The notes under the pieces: model-generated
Seen by the model: only the letters and a program-made list of their open reading frames with translations
Told to the model about the DNA's origin: nothing
Database searches by the model: none
Origin: Firmicutes bacterium CAG:341
GTDB taxonomy: Bacteria; Bacillota; Clostridia; Oscillospirales; Acutalibacteraceae
NCBI GenBank assembly: GCA_000434995.1
Contig: FR895334.1
Location: 134,462-150,130 of the forward strand
DNA length: 15,669 bases
Direction: 5' to 3'
Position numbers and translations under genes: made by a program
In this document: positions 1 through 7,525 of the stretch, one piece after another
How positions within the stretch are numbered: the first letter of the stretch is position 1
Layout of the letters: each line of letters opens with the position of its first letter

Positions 1-14
1 CTTTTTTAATTATA

Positions 15-380
15 TTATTTAACTGCACACTGCGGTAAAAAACAAGCAAGTACACCAAGCACTGTACTTAACAGCACATAAACAAGTGCAAGCACAATAT
101 GCCCCGATTTAATAAGCCCGACAGTTTCAAGTGAAAAGGTCGAAAAAGTGGTGAAGCCGCCGCATATACCTACTTTTAAAAACAGTATCAAGCGTGAATC
201 CAAATTTGAATTTTTGCTCATCCACAGTGCTATAAGCCCAATGCAAAGCGAACCTATCACATTTATTAAAAGTGTAATTACAGGAAACGGCTGCGGATTT
301 TTAGTAGGAATAAGGGTTAACACATATCGCAACACAGCGCCCAAAAATCCGCCTAAACCGACAAATATAAAATCGAGCAA
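15..380 (-). CDS. crcB: FluC/CrcB-family fluoride ion channel
   Basis: A 121-residue membrane protein of the FluC (CrcB) family, small channels that work as dimers and let cytoplasmic fluoride leak out. Seen in the sequence: four hydrophobic segments, an N-terminal GGFLGAVLRY motif (about residues 10-19), an asparagine in the second helix (LLINVIGS), and the family signature GGFTTFSTFSLE in the third helix. The length is typical. The start is a TTG at 378-380, preceded by a GGGGTGA ribosome binding site that directly follows the stop of the beta-mannosidase gene. The 11-nt gap implies cotranscription with that gene. Many Bacillota carry two adjacent crcB genes forming a heterodimer; whether a partner lies beyond base 1 cannot be seen. 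No fluoride riboswitch is visible upstream, so expression probably follows the beta-mannosidase promoter. Confidence 0.93.
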   Translation of the reverse strand: MLDFIFVGLGGFLGAVLRYVLTLIPTKNPQPFPVITLLINVIGSLCIGLIALWMSKNSNLDSRLILFLKVGICGGFTTFSTFSLETVGLIKSGHIVLALVYVLLSTVLGVLACFLPQCAVK

Positions 381-391
381 AAAATCACCCC

Positions 392-2941
392 TTAATCATC
401 ACACAGTTCAACATCTTTTGCGATTTTTCCGTGATAAAGTGCATTTGAAATATTAACAGGTGATATGAATACTTTAGCCTGCTTTAAAAGCGTATCAATC
501 TTATCCTTGCTGAATTTAATATCACTAAGGCTGTAAACAGTTATGCTTTCGGCAAGTTTGCGAAGTGACATTGAGCTATCCTTATAAATCGTCACTTTCT
601 TACTTTCATTCGGCAAAATATCAAAGAAATTATCACTGAAAGGCAAAACGGAATCAGCACTTTCAAGTTTAACAAGGCGGGCATATGCGTCACTTTTAAC
701 AGTAATATCAAGCCTGTCCTCTTTTATTTCAATCCTTGTTTTAAGTTTTGCTTTCGGCAAATTAAGTTTCTTTTCTTTATCAAAAAGAACAGTTTTTTGT
801 TGCAATAATTCACCGTTTTTAAAAAGTTTAACCGCTACACCGGTGCGTTTTAAATCATACGCTTTTGCAAGTGATTTAACATCAAGTTCAAAAACGAGTT
901 CATTTTTAACTGCGTCAATTGAAACATCTTTTTTATCACTTTGCTTTGTACCCGAAACAAAATCAAAAATATCGTAAGTAACGGTAACATCTTGTTTTTC
1001 TTTTAAATCATTTAAAACAAACAGCTTAATGTATTCTTCGGTATTTTCAATTGATACACTGACAGGTGCGTTAAAATGCCTTGCACCGTATTGAAGAGCC
1101 TTGTAATTACCGTAATAATCAATACTTGACCAAGAGCAGACACCCCAGCAGTCATTAAGCTGCCAATACATTGAACCGTTACATCTGCCTTTATTTCTTC
1201 GCCAATGCTCTGTTGCATCTGCTATACATTCATTTTGAGTAACTTGAGAAAGATAAACCATATCCTTAAAATTCTTCGGCAAATTAAAGCGAGAAGCAAC
1301 ATAGTAAACCATTTTATCATTACCGTTTGCACATTTCTGGTGGGCATTAAACACCTTATCATTAAGCGAATAGTTACCCTTATGCTCGGCAAAAATATCA
1401 ATTGATTTCATATCCGGCAAACTTTCAAAACCGAATTCGCTGCAAAAACGAGTCATACGCTTGCGGTAATAATTCATAGGCTTTAAACCGTGCCAAACTG
1501 CCCACAGGTGAGTATCGCCCACATTATCACTGCCCACACCGTAATTATGCTTTTCACCCACAGGCGAAGTAGGAGTATACGGTGTTGATTTATCATATTT
1601 TCTGATTTCAGCTTCAAGAATATGATAAAAGAATTTTTCAGTCCATTCAACATATTTAGTCATATACATCCAAGCAGAATGCATATCTTCAATTTCGTTA
1701 TTACCGTTCCAAACGGCAAGCGACGGGTGATTGCAAAGCCTTTTTACATTGTATTCAACTTCCCTTTTAACATTTTCAAGAAAAGCATCATCAAAAAAAG
1801 GATAAGCCTGACAAGCAAACTGAAAATCCTGCCAAACAAGAATACCGCGTTCATCGCAAGCATCGTAAAATTCATCACTTTCATAATATCCGCCGCCCCA
1901 AACACGAATCATATTCATATTTGAAAACTGAACAGCATCAAGCATATAATCAAGCTTTTGCTTATCAAAGCGAGTAATAAAGCTATCTGCCGGAATATAA
2001 TTGGAACCCTTAATAAAGAGCGGAACACCGTTTAATATAAATTGAAAATTTCTGCCGTATTTATCACGCTCACGGTTAAGTTCAATAGTTCTTAATCCGA
2101 TTTTCTTGCTCTGCTCGTCTAATACTTTCCCGTTTAATTTAAGTTTTGCACTAACGGTATAAAGCGGTTGATTTTTACTGCCTGAAAGTTCATAAGTCCA
2201 CCAAAGTTCAGGATTATCAATAACAAATTCGGCATTTTCACCGCAGGCAGTCATAACCTCCCCACTCGGCGAAGTAATGCCAATTTCACATTCGTAATTG
2301 CCAAAAGATGTTACATCAGCTTTAACGCTTACAAATGCTTTTCCGTTTTCAAGCCTTTGAGTTATGCCGAGATAATCAATCTTGGCGTTATTTACAAACT
2401 GAAGTTCAATATCCTTGGTTATACCTGAAAGCGGCAAAACCGGACCCCAGTCCCAGCCAAAATGGCTCTGCGGCTTGCGGATATGAACAATACCGTTTTG
2501 CCCATTTGAATTTATAGGAGTCGGGCATTTTTTATACTTATCGCGAACATAATTTACAGGTGATTTAAATACAATTCTTATTTCGTTTTCACCAATATTT
2601 AAAAATGATTTCACGCTTTTTGAATAGGCAACAAAACAGTTTTCCCCCGCAAAAAGAAGTCTTGAATTCACATACACATCGCAAATTGTATCAAGCATTT
2701 TGCAGTTTAAAAGTACATCGTCACAATCAAGTTCAGCTTCGCTTATCTCAAATATCCTTTTATATTCCCAATCCTTTTCACCTACAAAGCCAACCTCTTT
2801 TTCATAAGTTGAAATAAAAGGATTAGGTATATCACCGTTATTCATTAAATCAAGAAAATTACAACCCGGAACAGTTGCATTTTTCCATTCGTTTTCATCC
2901 ACAGCTTTAAAAAGCCATGCACCGTTTAATGTTTTAATCAT
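392..2941 (-). CDS. GH2 beta-mannosidase, cytoplasmic
   Basis: An 849-residue glycoside hydrolase of family 2, beta-mannosidase type. The family removes beta-linked mannose from the non-reducing end of mannan oligosaccharides or of the N-glycan core. Seen in order: an N-terminal jelly-roll sugar-binding domain (about 1-180) ending in the beta-mannosidase motif SHFGWDWGP (159-167); an immunoglobulin-like domain (about 185-285); and a TIM barrel with RVWGGGYYE (346-354), the acid/base motif WNGNNE (E416) and the nucleophile motif CSEFGFES (E502). C-terminal beta domains follow from about 650. The length matches the family. There is no signal peptide, so it acts inside the cell, presumably on sugars brought in by the GPH symporter encoded upstream. 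The ATG start follows AAGGGG with 5-nt spacing, and the gene has its own promoter. Exact substrate is not determined by sequence. Confidence 0.93.
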   Translation of the reverse strand: MIKTLNGAWLFKAVDENEWKNATVPGCNFLDLMNNGDIPNPFISTYEKEVGFVGEKDWEYKRIFEISEAELDCDDVLLNCKMLDTICDVYVNSRLLFAGENCFVAYSKSVKSFLNIGENEIRIVFKSPVNYVRDKYKKCPTPINSNGQNGIVHIRKPQSHFGWDWGPVLPLSGITKDIELQFVNNAKIDYLGITQRLENGKAFVSVKADVTSFGNYECEIGITSPSGEVMTACGENAEFVIDNPELWWTYELSGSKNQPLYTVSAKLKLNGKVLDEQSKKIGLRTIELNRERDKYGRNFQFILNGVPLFIKGSNYIPADSFITRFDKQKLDYMLDAVQFSNMNMIRVWGGGYYESDEFYDACDERGILVWQDFQFACQAYPFFDDAFLENVKREVEYNVKRLCNHPSLAVWNGNNEIEDMHSAWMYMTKYVEWTEKFFYHILEAEIRKYDKSTPYTPTSPVGEKHNYGVGSDNVGDTHLWAVWHGLKPMNYYRKRMTRFCSEFGFESLPDMKSIDIFAEHKGNYSLNDKVFNAHQKCANGNDKMVYYVASRFNLPKNFKDMVYLSQVTQNECIADATEHWRRNKGRCNGSMYWQLNDCWGVCSWSSIDYYGNYKALQYGARHFNAPVSVSIENTEEYIKLFVLNDLKEKQDVTVTYDIFDFVSGTKQSDKKDVSIDAVKNELVFELDVKSLAKAYDLKRTGVAVKLFKNGELLQQKTVLFDKEKKLNLPKAKLKTRIEIKEDRLDITVKSDAYARLVKLESADSVLPFSDNFFDILPNESKKVTIYKDSSMSLRKLAESITVYSLSDIKFSKDKIDTLLKQAKVFISPVNISNALYHGKIAKDVELCDD

Positions 2942-2975
2942 AAATTCCCCTTAATTTGCCTTTTGTTTTTAAATC

Positions 2976-3004
2976 ATTATAACTTATATAATCAGAATAT
3001 TCAA
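2976..3004 (-). promoter_or_regulatory. Promoter of beta-mannosidase-crcB
   Basis: On the minus strand, TTGAAT (2999-3004) and TATAAT (2976-2981) are separated by exactly 17 bp, a near-perfect sigma-A promoter. It starts right where the T-tract of the symporter terminator ends, so the beta-mannosidase gene can be transcribed independently of the symporter. The start codon lies 35 nt downstream of the -10 box. Confidence 0.75.
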
Positions 3005-3042
3005 TAAAAAACAGCCACTTGAAATTACACACAAGTGACTGT
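3005..3042 (-). terminator. Intrinsic terminator after the GPH symporter
   Basis: Arms 3011-3021 and 3032-3042 pair over 11 bp on the minus-strand transcript, with one G-U pair and a 10-nt loop, followed by a run of T (3010-3006). It begins 11 nt past the symporter stop codon. Read on the plus strand the same pair would be a C/A mismatch, so the minus direction is favoured. Confidence 0.8.
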
Positions 3043-3053
3043 ATTGTTTTTTA

Positions 3054-4634
3054 TTATTCAGCCTTTGTATCCTGCGTATTTCTCTTTTCTACAAGAGTTT
3101 CAAGGATTTTTTGGTGTTCTTTATCACTCATTGCATATTTAAGTGTAGGAAGTGCTGAAAGAAGCATACCGATTGCAGGCGGAATTGAAATAAGGAAGAA
3201 CATTGCTTCAGCATATTTGCCGGCGCCTGTACCACCGTCATATGTTATAAAGTTTGCACCTTTTTCAATAGCGCGGTTAAGTTTATCAACATTAGCACCG
3301 CTGTAACCTACAAATGCATATACTGCTGATGAAATGATTGTTGAAATACCTGCTGCAAGCTTTGTAATAAAGCTTTGGCCCGAGAAAAATACACCATCTG
3401 TACGAACACCGTTGTGATATTCTTCATAGTCAACACAGTCGGCAATCATTACTGACTGAAGTACATTGATACCGCCGAAAGCAGCACTTGCAACAAGCAT
3501 ACAAATACCAACAATGATTGACCAGAAAGTAGAAGTTAAATCACCGCCTGAAACTTTGTAAAATACAAAGATAAGTGCAAAAGGAAAAGCACCTGCAATT
3601 GAATAAATATTATAAAGTGTTTTCTTTTCAACTTTTTTGATAATTAACGGTGTAACACCCATTGCGATAAACTGGCCGGCAAAAAGGCCGATTGCCACAC
3701 AGCCAAGGCCTACAAGTATTTTTACATTTAAGCCCGTAATCTTACCTGAAGCGTCGGTTGCAAGAATATTCATAATATTACCGTTTGCATAGTAATATGT
3801 AACAAGCGTCATTGCAACAATCATAAGAAGCTGAATAGGGCTTCTCAAAATACCTGAAATAAGAATTTGCCTAAACGGCTTGTTTCTGAACATAATTTGG
3901 AAATTTTCTTTGAAAGTATAACTCTTTTCACTTTTTTCAACTTTTTCTCTTGTGAAAAGGCCTGCAAATTCAAAAAGAACAGAAGCAATTACGGTCATAA
4001 TAATTACTGTAACAATAAAGCCCTTTTGGTTTGCTTTTTGAACAAGAGTATCATAATCAACTGCGTTTTTATCAATTTTGCTTACGAATGCAGAGCCGAG
4101 AGCCTGCGCAATCTGAACAACAAGTACGCCAATACCGCCTATACCTGCAACCATACGCGCAAGACCGAGTATCTTGCTTCTGTCGCTTTCATCTTCCGTC
4201 ATAAGAGATGTAATACCCCAAAGCGGAATATCACAAACAGTAAAGCACATACCCCAGGCAATATATGAAATAGCCGCCCAAGCAACAATAAGTACCTTTT
4301 GTGAAGTTGAACTTGCTGTGGCATAGTTACCGTTTATAAATGTTAAAATTGTAACTAAACCTATAATTGCCGGAAATATAATAAGATAAGGCCTGCATTT
4401 GCCCCACTTTGATTTGGTTTTATCAACAATAGTACCCATCATCGGGTCATTTATTGCATCCCAAATTCTTGCGATAGTCATAATCCAACCGAGAGCCATA
4501 GCCGGCAGGCAGATTACATTTTGAAAATAGAAGTAAAGACCTGTTGCAACGATATTGTAAATTAAGTTTTGGCCAAACATACCTACAAGATAGCCAACGA
4601 GTTCTTTACCCGTATAAGTGCGTTTTTCGCCCAT
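3054..4634 (-). CDS. GPH-family (MFS) glycoside:cation symporter
   Basis: A 526-residue integral membrane protein of the glycoside-pentoside-hexuronide:cation symporter family (MelB/XylP/GusB-like, within the MFS). It would import a sugar or short oligosaccharide with Na+ or H+. Seen: about twelve hydrophobic segments; the N-terminal family motif RIWDAINDPMMG (56-67) whose Asp residues (D59, D63) correspond to the cation-site helix; the loop KWGKCRPY (76-83); and a second-half signature around DCVDYEEYHNGVRTDG (399-414). The length is somewhat above the usual 450-500 residues because of a polar central loop and tail. The ATG start is preceded by AGGGAG with 7-nt spacing. Its position just upstream of the beta-mannosidase gene suggests a beta-mannoside or manno-oligosaccharide as substrate. 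That is inference from neighbourhood, since GPH sequences do not reveal substrate. Confidence 0.9.
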   Translation of the reverse strand: MGEKRTYTGKELVGYLVGMFGQNLIYNIVATGLYFYFQNVICLPAMALGWIMTIARIWDAINDPMMGTIVDKTKSKWGKCRPYLIIFPAIIGLVTILTFINGNYATASSTSQKVLIVAWAAISYIAWGMCFTVCDIPLWGITSLMTEDESDRSKILGLARMVAGIGGIGVLVVQIAQALGSAFVSKIDKNAVDYDTLVQKANQKGFIVTVIIMTVIASVLFEFAGLFTREKVEKSEKSYTFKENFQIMFRNKPFRQILISGILRSPIQLLMIVAMTLVTYYYANGNIMNILATDASGKITGLNVKILVGLGCVAIGLFAGQFIAMGVTPLIIKKVEKKTLYNIYSIAGAFPFALIFVFYKVSGGDLTSTFWSIIVGICMLVASAAFGGINVLQSVMIADCVDYEEYHNGVRTDGVFFSGQSFITKLAAGISTIISSAVYAFVGYSGANVDKLNRAIEKGANFITYDGGTGAGKYAEAMFFLISIPPAIGMLLSALPTLKYAMSDKEHQKILETLVEKRNTQDTKAE

Positions 4635-4675
4635 AAAATCTCTCCCTTATTTTTGGCAAAGCCGTATTTGTATAT

Positions 4676-4704
4676 ATAATAACAATTTATAAACAAAAAT
4701 GCAA
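4676..4704 (-). promoter_or_regulatory. Promoter of the GPH symporter
   Basis: On the minus strand, TTGCAT (4699-4704) and TATTAT (4676-4681) lie 17 bp apart, ending 41 nt before the ATG. The same two hexamers at the same spacing occur at 11658-11686 in front of the beta-helix/GH112 operon. Confidence 0.6.
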
Positions 4705-4716
4705 CAGAAATTTTAA

Positions 4717-4738
4717 AACAATTGTTAACATTGTACAA
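4717..4738. promoter_or_regulatory. Dyad region upstream of the symporter promoter
   Basis: A 10-bp perfect palindrome AACAATTGTT (4717-4726) lies 12 bp upstream of the symporter -35 box, and a second short palindrome TTGTACAA (4731-4738) follows. The location would suit an activator or repressor site. Short AT-rich palindromes also arise by chance, so this is only a candidate. Confidence 0.3.
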
Positions 4739-4761
4739 AATCCTGCTGCTATATAAAATAT

Positions 4762-5220
4762 TCAGTTTTCATTTATGTGTGATAAGATTTCATTTTCTAT
4801 CTTTTTCAGCTTTTTCATTGATGTTAAGCCTATGTCAACAGTTGTAACCTTACCGTCTTTTTCTTCAATAATAATTTGTGACTGCCTGTCATTAAAATTC
4901 TTTTTAAGGCTTGCTTTGGTGTCCTTATTTATTTTTATACTTGCAATATCATCATAATTAAAAATATTATTCTCATCAAGTGCAGTAAATTCAAACGAAG
5001 TTTCATTAAAAACAATGCCTTGGCTTATAACATATTTGCTTACAACCGCACCTACCCCTATTGCGAAAAGGTCGATTATTGCAAATATAACCGAATAAAC
5101 GCTCAAATTTTCCAAAAGCTTTTTAACTGCGAATACCGCATATGCTATCACCGAAATATCAAGCACAAGCACCACAAGAAAGGTAACAGGTGAAATGATA
5201 CGATAAAATTTGTTTTTCAT
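4762..5220 (-). CDS. Small two-helix membrane protein, unknown function
   Basis: A 152-residue protein that I do not recognise as a named family. Two hydrophobic segments (about residues 11-33 and 42-65) form an N-terminal membrane hairpin. The remaining residues, about 70-152, are soluble and alternate short strands, with a motif NYDDIASIKI (about 88-97) and a C-terminal charged helix. This layout resembles small membrane proteins with a bacterial PH-like (YcxB/bPH) domain. That resemblance is by pattern only. The ATG overlaps the stop of the preceding rluA-like gene as TAATG, so translation is coupled. It is the last gene of a three-gene operon, and no terminator hairpin is obvious after its stop, so read-through toward the symporter is possible. 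Confidence 0.75.
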   Translation of the reverse strand: MKNKFYRIISPVTFLVVLVLDISVIAYAVFAVKKLLENLSVYSVIFAIIDLFAIGVGAVVSKYVISQGIVFNETSFEFTALDENNIFNYDDIASIKINKDTKASLKKNFNDRQSQIIIEEKDGKVTTVDIGLTSMKKLKKIENEILSHINEN

Positions 5221-6161
5221 TAAAATTTCCTTTCTTTATAATCATCAAGAAGTTTAATATCCCTTGCCCGAAATTCCCTGCCTGATAAATAAGACAGTTC
5301 ATTTTCATCATCAAATGCAAATTTAAGCTTATAACTGTAAAGTGCCTGGCGAAATCTTCCCTCTTCAATGCCGTATTTTCCGTCACCGTAAAGCGGGTGG
5401 CCTATATGTGCAAGGTGCGCTCTGATTTGATGTGTTCTTCCCGTTAAAAGTTCTATTTCAAGCAGCGATGCATCATCATAATAATCAAGAACTTTGTATT
5501 TGGTTATAATTTTTTTAGAACCTTCAATTTGATTATCGGTAACTTTAACAAGATTTTTCTTTTCGTTCTTTGTTAAAAAAGCGGTCAACACTTCTTCGCT
5601 TTTAGGCATTTTTCCGTGAACTACCGTTAAATAAAATTTTTCAATTTCCCTTGATTTAATCTTTGCATTAAGTATTTTAAGCGACTGCAAGTTTTTCGCC
5701 CCGATTACAAGGCCGCCTGTATTTCTGTCAATCCTATTTGCAAGAGACGGTGTAAAGCTTGAAGTTTCAGGTGACCACTCACCTTTTTGGTAAAGATATT
5801 TTTTTAGTCTTGCAACAAGATTGTCAATATATTCTTTGCCGTCAGGGTGGCACAAAACGCCCACCTTTTTATTAAGGATAATTATATTTTCATCCTCATA
5901 TACAATATCAAGTTCATCAGATGCACGCATAAAATCAAGATGTTTAACTTTTAATTTTAAAACATCATCTTTTAGATAAAGTTCAAGAAGATCGCCCTCT
6001 TTTAACTTTTGGTCATTTGTACAACGCTTTTTATTAACCTTAATATTCTTTTTTCGTATTTCTTTATACATCAGTGATTTAGGCAGATTTTCAAAAGTTT
6101 TATCAATAAACCTATCTACTCTTGTGCCGGCATCACGCTTAGATATAACAAAACTTTTCAT
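5220..6161 (-). CDS. RluA-family 23S rRNA/tRNA pseudouridine synthase
   Basis: A 313-residue RNA pseudouridine synthase of the RluA family (RluC/RluD-like), which isomerises specific uridines in 23S rRNA or tRNA. Seen: an N-terminal S4 RNA-binding domain (about 9-60, beginning AGTRVDRFI), then the catalytic domain with NRIDRNTGGL (142-151), where D145 is the catalytic aspartate, and the C-terminal motif TGRTHQIRAHLAHIGHPLYG (240-259). Asn replaces the more usual His at the start of the catalytic motif, a variant common in Gram-positive members. The length is typical. The ATG sits in a TAATG overlap with the upstream gene, and its stop overlaps the next start the same way. The exact uridine modified cannot be told from sequence. 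Confidence 0.92.
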   Translation of the reverse strand: MKSFVISKRDAGTRVDRFIDKTFENLPKSLMYKEIRKKNIKVNKKRCTNDQKLKEGDLLELYLKDDVLKLKVKHLDFMRASDELDIVYEDENIIILNKKVGVLCHPDGKEYIDNLVARLKKYLYQKGEWSPETSSFTPSLANRIDRNTGGLVIGAKNLQSLKILNAKIKSREIEKFYLTVVHGKMPKSEEVLTAFLTKNEKKNLVKVTDNQIEGSKKIITKYKVLDYYDDASLLEIELLTGRTHQIRAHLAHIGHPLYGDGKYGIEEGRFRQALYSYKLKFAFDDENELSYLSGREFRARDIKLLDDYKERKF

Positions 6162-6679
6162 TAGTTTTTCTTTCTGTTTTTCTTTTCTTCTTCAAGCTCC
6201 TGCTTTTCTTTATAAAACATATTAGCTTTAACATAAACCTGAATAAAGTCTTTCATAACCTCGGCAAGTTCGCCCTTTTGGTAATTTGCAAGAAGTATTC
6301 TTTCATCATCATCAATTACAAGCGGGCCTCTTTCATAATCATTAAAAGTAGGCATAAGTGAATATGTTTCCTTGGTTTTAACAATAGAAATAAGTGTATA
6401 ATCCGCTGTTGCATTTACGAAACCGGTTTTTTTAGTATACTTTTCAATAGTTGAAAGCGGAGATGAATCATTATGTTTTTTGGTATAACAGTATGATATA
6501 ACTTCCTCCACAAAATTTTCAATTTGCGAATCCGAATACGGTGCTTTGAGCAAAACAACTTTATCAATATCCGCAATACCGTACTTGTCGCTTTCACCGC
6601 AAGGAATACCAATCATATTTTCATCTTCATCAATATATACGCTTATAGTAGAGAACTCTTTTTCTTTAACATTGCTCAT
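6161..6679 (-). CDS. Conserved-looking hypothetical protein, 172 aa
   Basis: A soluble acidic protein without signal peptide or membrane segment, not matched to any family I know. Visible features: an N-terminal beta-rich part (FSTISVYIDEDENMIGIP), an IDKVVLLKAPYSDSQIENF segment (about 39-57), a central region carrying YTLISI, and a strongly charged C-terminal helix rich in E and K (about 150-172) that could be a coiled coil or an RNA/ribosome-contacting tail. The ATG follows GAGGTG with 5-nt spacing and lies behind a clear promoter. It is the first gene of the operon with the pseudouridine synthase, which it overlaps by one base. A role linked to RNA modification or translation would be a guess from position only. 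Confidence 0.75.
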   Translation of the reverse strand: MSNVKEKEFSTISVYIDEDENMIGIPCGESDKYGIADIDKVVLLKAPYSDSQIENFVEEVISYCYTKKHNDSSPLSTIEKYTKKTGFVNATADYTLISIVKTKETYSLMPTFNDYERGPLVIDDDERILLANYQKGELAEVMKDFIQVYVKANMFYKEKQELEEEKKNRKKN

Positions 6680-6709
6680 AACTGCACCTCACAGAAAATT
6701 AGTGAAATA

Positions 6710-6738
6710 ATTATACATTATTTTAATCAAAATTACAA
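6710..6738 (-). promoter_or_regulatory. Promoter of the hypothetical-rluA-membrane operon
   Basis: On the minus strand, TTGTAA (6733-6738) and TATAAT (6710-6715) are 17 bp apart, 30 nt before the start codon. It is divergent from the reductase promoter at 6745-6773; the two -35 boxes are only 6 bp apart, back to back. Confidence 0.7.
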
Positions 6739-6744
6739 CTTTAT

Positions 6745-6773
6745 TTGAAAAACAGATTTAATAATGATATAAT
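6745..6773 (+). promoter_or_regulatory. Promoter of the YmfI-like reductase
   Basis: TTGAAA (6745-6750) and TATAAT (6768-6773) with a 17-bp spacer, 26 nt upstream of the TTG start at 6800. Confidence 0.75.
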
Positions 6774-6799
6774 TATAAAAAACATTCAGGGGTGTTAAC

Positions 6800-7468
6800 T
6801 TGAAAAAGGTTTTAATAACAGGCGGTGCAACAGGTATAGGCAAGGCAACAGCACTGCTTTTTAAACAAAAGGGTTATGATGTTTTTATCACATATAACCA
6901 AAGCGAACCGGATTTTGACGGGATAACCAAAATCAAATGTAATCTTGAAAACGAAAATGAAATAATCGAACTTTTTAATCAAATCAAAAGCATAGATGTA
7001 TTGGTGAACAATGCCGGCATAAGCCTTATTAAGCAGATAAATGACACAACAGCCGAAGAATATGATAAAATCATGCGAATTAACGCAAGGTCATATTTTC
7101 TCTGCTCGCGCGAAGCGGTTAAACTTATGCTTAAAAGCCACAGCGGTGCAATAGTAAATGTATCATCAATGTGGGGACAGCTCGGTGCATCGTGCGAAAT
7201 TGCGTATTCAATGAGTAAAGCGGCAGTAATAGGATTAAGTCGTTCTCTTGCGCAGGAGCTTGCGCCAAGCGGCATAACCGTAAACTGCGTTTGCCCCGGA
7301 ATAATTGACACAAGAATGAACTCAATGTTTGAAAAAAGCGAACTTGAAGAGGAAGTGCCTATCGGCAGGCTCGGTACAGCAGAAGAAGTGGCAGATGCGA
7401 TTTACTTTTTATCACAAAACAAATACATTACATCACAAATTTTAGGTGTAAACGGAGGAATAGTATAA
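6800..7468 (+). CDS. ymfI: SDR oxidoreductase, probable EF-P 5-aminopentanone reductase (YmfI-like)
   Basis: A 222-residue classical short-chain dehydrogenase/reductase. Seen: a nucleotide-binding motif TGGATGIG (7-14), NNAG (70-73), and catalytic Asn95, Ser123, Tyr136 and Lys140 (YSMSK). A plain FabG is possible, but the segment SSMWGQLGASCEIAYSMSKA and the ending LGVNGGIV match the pattern I associate with YmfI, which in Bacillus subtilis reduces the 5-aminopentanone group on elongation factor P to 5-aminopentanol. The gene stands alone rather than in a fatty-acid cluster, which also argues against FabG. No efp gene is in the window. The start is TTG at 6800, preceded by AGGGGTG with 5-nt spacing. 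It is a single-gene unit with its own promoter and a strong terminator. The SDR call is firm and the specific function is likely but unproven. Confidence 0.85.
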   Translation: MKKVLITGGATGIGKATALLFKQKGYDVFITYNQSEPDFDGITKIKCNLENENEIIELFNQIKSIDVLVNNAGISLIKQINDTTAEEYDKIMRINARSYFLCSREAVKLMLKSHSGAIVNVSSMWGQLGASCEIAYSMSKAAVIGLSRSLAQELAPSGITVNCVCPGIIDTRMNSMFEKSELEEEVPIGRLGTAEEVADAIYFLSQNKYITSQILGVNGGIV

Positions 7469-7473
7469 TAAAT

Positions 7474-7525
7474 AAGGTGCAATGGATAATTTTTCTTTAC
7501 GAATTATCCATTGCACCTTTTATTT
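7474..7525 (+). terminator. Intrinsic terminator, 18-bp perfect stem
   Basis: Arms 7474-7491 and 7502-7519 are exact reverse complements, with a 10-nt loop (7492-7501) and a following TTATTT. It starts 5 nt after the reductase stop. Because sbcC converges from the other side, and the minus-strand exit is also AT-rich, it may serve both directions. Confidence 0.85.

Noticed and set aside
360..420. Fluoride riboswitch ahead of crcB
   Set aside because: Only 11 nt separate it from the upstream gene, and no fluoride-aptamer-like fold or conserved bases are visible there or before the beta-mannosidase gene.
3005..3042. Plus-strand terminator at the same hairpin
   Set aside because: There is no plus-strand gene ending here, and the stem has a mismatch in that direction.
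6800..7468. FabG (3-oxoacyl-ACP reductase) for the SDR gene
   Set aside because: No fatty-acid genes nearby, and the WGxxGASCE stretch fits YmfI better; it is kept as an alternative in the feature note.
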